From positions 135,272,715 through 135,336,714 of the forward strand of contig CM056742.1 of the NCBI GenBank assembly GCA_029851415.1: a stretch of DNA of 64,000 bases, read 5' to 3'. The stretch's first letter is position 1. Each line of letters begins with the position of its first letter. Shown piece by piece: positions 61,927 to 64,000 of this stretch. A program made the position numbers and the translations under genes. Below the pieces are notes generated by a model. That model did no database searches and was not told the origin of the DNA. It worked only from the letters and a program-made list of their open reading frames with translations. Source of the DNA: Eretmocerus hayati (Eukaryota; Arthropoda; Insecta; Hymenoptera; Aphelinidae).

Positions 61927-62361
61927 ATGCGCAAAGGCTTTTTCTTCTACAGTACTTTCATGAGTGGAAGTAATTCTGCAAAATCATATTTTGATCACGG
62001 ACACAGGAAAAAAACATATCGATGTCTGCAGCTAACTGAAGCTATGGATGAATGCGAGGATAAACTTCAGTTTTCATCAAAAGTGACACGGTATTGCCAA
62101 GGGGGGAGGATCCTAGAGATAACTGTCCAGGACACTTCCTCTCAAATTCACTTTGCTCCTGTCGAGATCAGACGTTTGTCGGCTTACGAAGATGCCGAAA
62201 CCTTATGCAAGATGATAGAATCAATACAATGCAGTTGGCGAAATACCTATGAGATTTTTACGAGCAAATATAAGATAAAATTCAAGGAGAGAAGTATTGC
62301 TGTTAAAGAGATTGAACGAGTAGATAATATTCCTCGGCCATTACAGTACCCGCCGCAATGA
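61927..62361 (+). CDS. unidentified 144-codon ORF, possible terminal exon
   Basis: ATG 61927 opens a frame to TGA at 62359-62361. A strong acceptor (ctttttcttctacag) at 61952 suggests it may instead be a terminal exon starting at 61953 in phase 2. Composition is protein-like, with several cysteines (TYRCLQL, MDECEDK, TRYCQGG, ETLCKMI, IQCSW) and a basic C terminus, but no signal peptide is evident. I do not recognise the family. An upstream exon ending in phase 2 would be needed; the candidate at 60477-60637 ends in phase 1. Confidence 0.38.
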   Translation: MRKGFFFYSTFMSGSNSAKSYFDHGHRKKTYRCLQLTEAMDECEDKLQFSSKVTRYCQGGRILEITVQDTSSQIHFAPVEIRRLSAYEDAETLCKMIESIQCSWRNTYEIFTSKYKIKFKERSIAVKEIERVDNIPRPLQYPPQ

Positions 62362-62364
62362 ATG

Positions 62365-64000
62365 AAATACGAATACCTTCACTAGAATATCAATTACTCT
62401 GACGCCCTCGGGTATACGGCAATTTTTCAGAAAGTATTTAAAAGATGAGAGAAAAGACTAACAATTTATGCTTCCCAAAAAATCTTTTTAACCTGAAAGC
62501 CATAGTTTTAGTTGGCTTTGAAAATTGGAGAATTTTCTATCTCAATCAACCATCGATGAATCATCAGGAAATTACGATAGCGCAAAACTGTTCACGAAAT
62601 TTTGTGGTTCTTCTCAAAACCTCAGAAGTCGTTCTGTTATACATTGCTTTACGTTTTTTTACAACTGATCGTGAGTTACGAACTATTGAGTATAGAAACA
62701 AATTGGTACGGGTCAAGAGTACGAGAGCTGTCTGAGGACGTTTCGAGTGAATTTCGGTACATGAACCTGGCTCGTTATTTCGGAATTTAGAAGATTTTAC
62801 GTCAATATCAAGGATTACGCAACTACCTATGACACGTATAAATTCACTCTCACTTGATCGCTCGTAACTCAGATGTTGAAAATCGTGGAGTGATGTATAA
62901 TTAAAAGATTTCAAATGTCTTAATAAGAGCTACAAGATCCCGCAAGGATTTCCACTCTATCCCGATTCCTTGATGAATGATTGATGATTGATTGAAATAA
63001 ATATTTTTTACTCCTCGGACCCAATTAAAATCATAAATTTTGTGCTAGAAAAAATTTTTGAAGTACATTAATTGATAGCTCTTTTCCTCATCTTCTGAAT
63101 GTATTTGAAAAGTTGCCGTAGATCTAAGGGTGTCGGAGTAATTGCTGTTTTAGAGTGCATCCATGTTCCATTGATTCTGGCGGGTACTGTATTTGCTCAT
63201 GGGAATAACCCAAAAATCAAACTTGATCATCTTACTGCGGCTTGGACTGACAATGAGAACTGAGTACAAACAATCCATGCATGTTTCCGTGGAATGAGCT
63301 GAGACAATACGGTATGCTACGCTCAGAGATTATGCCTTAGTTCTTCTAGTTCTACGTGATCTCTCGTGATTCATAGAATATTTCTGAATACTTTGGAGGT
63401 TCGAGGTGAACTCCCCGAATCGAATCTATCATTCGAAAATGATTTTGATGATTTTATATCTTGAAAATTCGTCGTATTACGATTTGAAGGAATCTAAAGG
63501 GAAAGTGATGAATTGTGGCGTAGATAGTGAGACGATGTTATATACAAAAAGAACCCATTTGCTCTAGAGATTCAATACCTCACAACTTTTCGGAAAAGGC
63601 GTGGGAAATATCGTTACATTGATGAGTTATCACACAGACGTCAGGTTGAGTAAGATTTGGAAAAATTCTACAGAATAATTTCTAACCAATATGTGTGCGA
63701 TTCAAGTCGGTGGACATAAAATTCTCTGAACAGATGCGATGCTGACCATTTTATGATAGAATATAGAGGTAAATTGACGATTGCATTCACTGGAGTGAAG
63801 ATTTGTTATAATCTTACTTTGCAGTAAGAGAGGAAAAAGTGATAAGGACAAGGAAGATAGAAAAGGAGCGAGAGATGAACAGTAATGGTGATGCTTTGAG
63901 TAGAATTTATTCTCATTCGAGAGTGAGATTGAGTCGATCTGTAGCAGACAGATCGTGATGTCAGCAAAGTCGATCCAATGACACGTGAGTGAGGAACCCT
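62365..64000. other. no gene recognised
   Basis: There are only short frames without motifs. AT-rich DNA with no clear repeat structure runs to the right edge. Confidence 0.4.

Overview
The window looks like insect genomic DNA: AT-rich, with large introns, many inverted-repeat (MITE-type) elements, retrotransposon remnants and microsatellites, and no prokaryotic gene organisation. One host gene can be rebuilt with confidence. It is a member of the beaten path (Beat) family of two-Ig-domain neural guidance proteins, and this family is restricted to insects and related arthropods. A TTAGGTTAG-type string inside one element is compatible with an insect but is weak evidence. I cannot name the species; a hymenopteran is a guess.

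The beat gene lies on the minus strand from about 35.65 kb down to 0.39 kb. It has eight coding exons whose splice sites and phases fit without a gap: signal peptide (35584-35647), first half of Ig1 (19935-20010, 15524-15647), second half of Ig1 (4315-4450), Ig2 (3166-3299, 1826-1938, 1190-1263), and a hydrophobic C-terminal exon (394-551). The inferred protein has about 292 residues. Over 95% of the locus is intron.

The introns are a graveyard of mobile DNA. Intron 1 carries an intact-looking LTR retroelement (20593-27480) with two 1,886-bp LTRs in which I saw no difference, a 4-bp CATG target duplication, a primer-binding site and a purine tract. It has no recognisable gag or pol, but does hold a small ORF with 48-bp tandem repeats. 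Intron 1 also holds a palindromic element with a CAG duplication (32420-32700) and an array of a TTACGCCCTTTT motif (29.5-31.3 kb). A second copy of that array sits in intron 3 (8.8-9.6 kb), together with a 0.7-kb foldback element (7189-7886).

From 36 to 64 kb there is no gene I can name. There are nested MITEs (36.4-37.2 kb), two facing remnants of one repeat family (42.1-42.7 and 50.15-50.6 kb), and the 3' end of a non-LTR retrotransposon reverse transcriptase gene (52.5-53.1 kb, minus). A 51-bp minisatellite, an ORF interrupted by one TAG (53.75-54.15 kb), an inverted-repeat pair around 57.3-58.4 kb and a long TC microsatellite follow. Near the right end lie a 210-bp perfect tandem duplication, an inverted-repeat element with hammerhead-like motifs (61.06-61.60 kb) and an unidentified 144-codon ORF (61.93-62.36 kb).

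Most other open frames are short and lack coding signatures. All assignments are by eye, with no database search.
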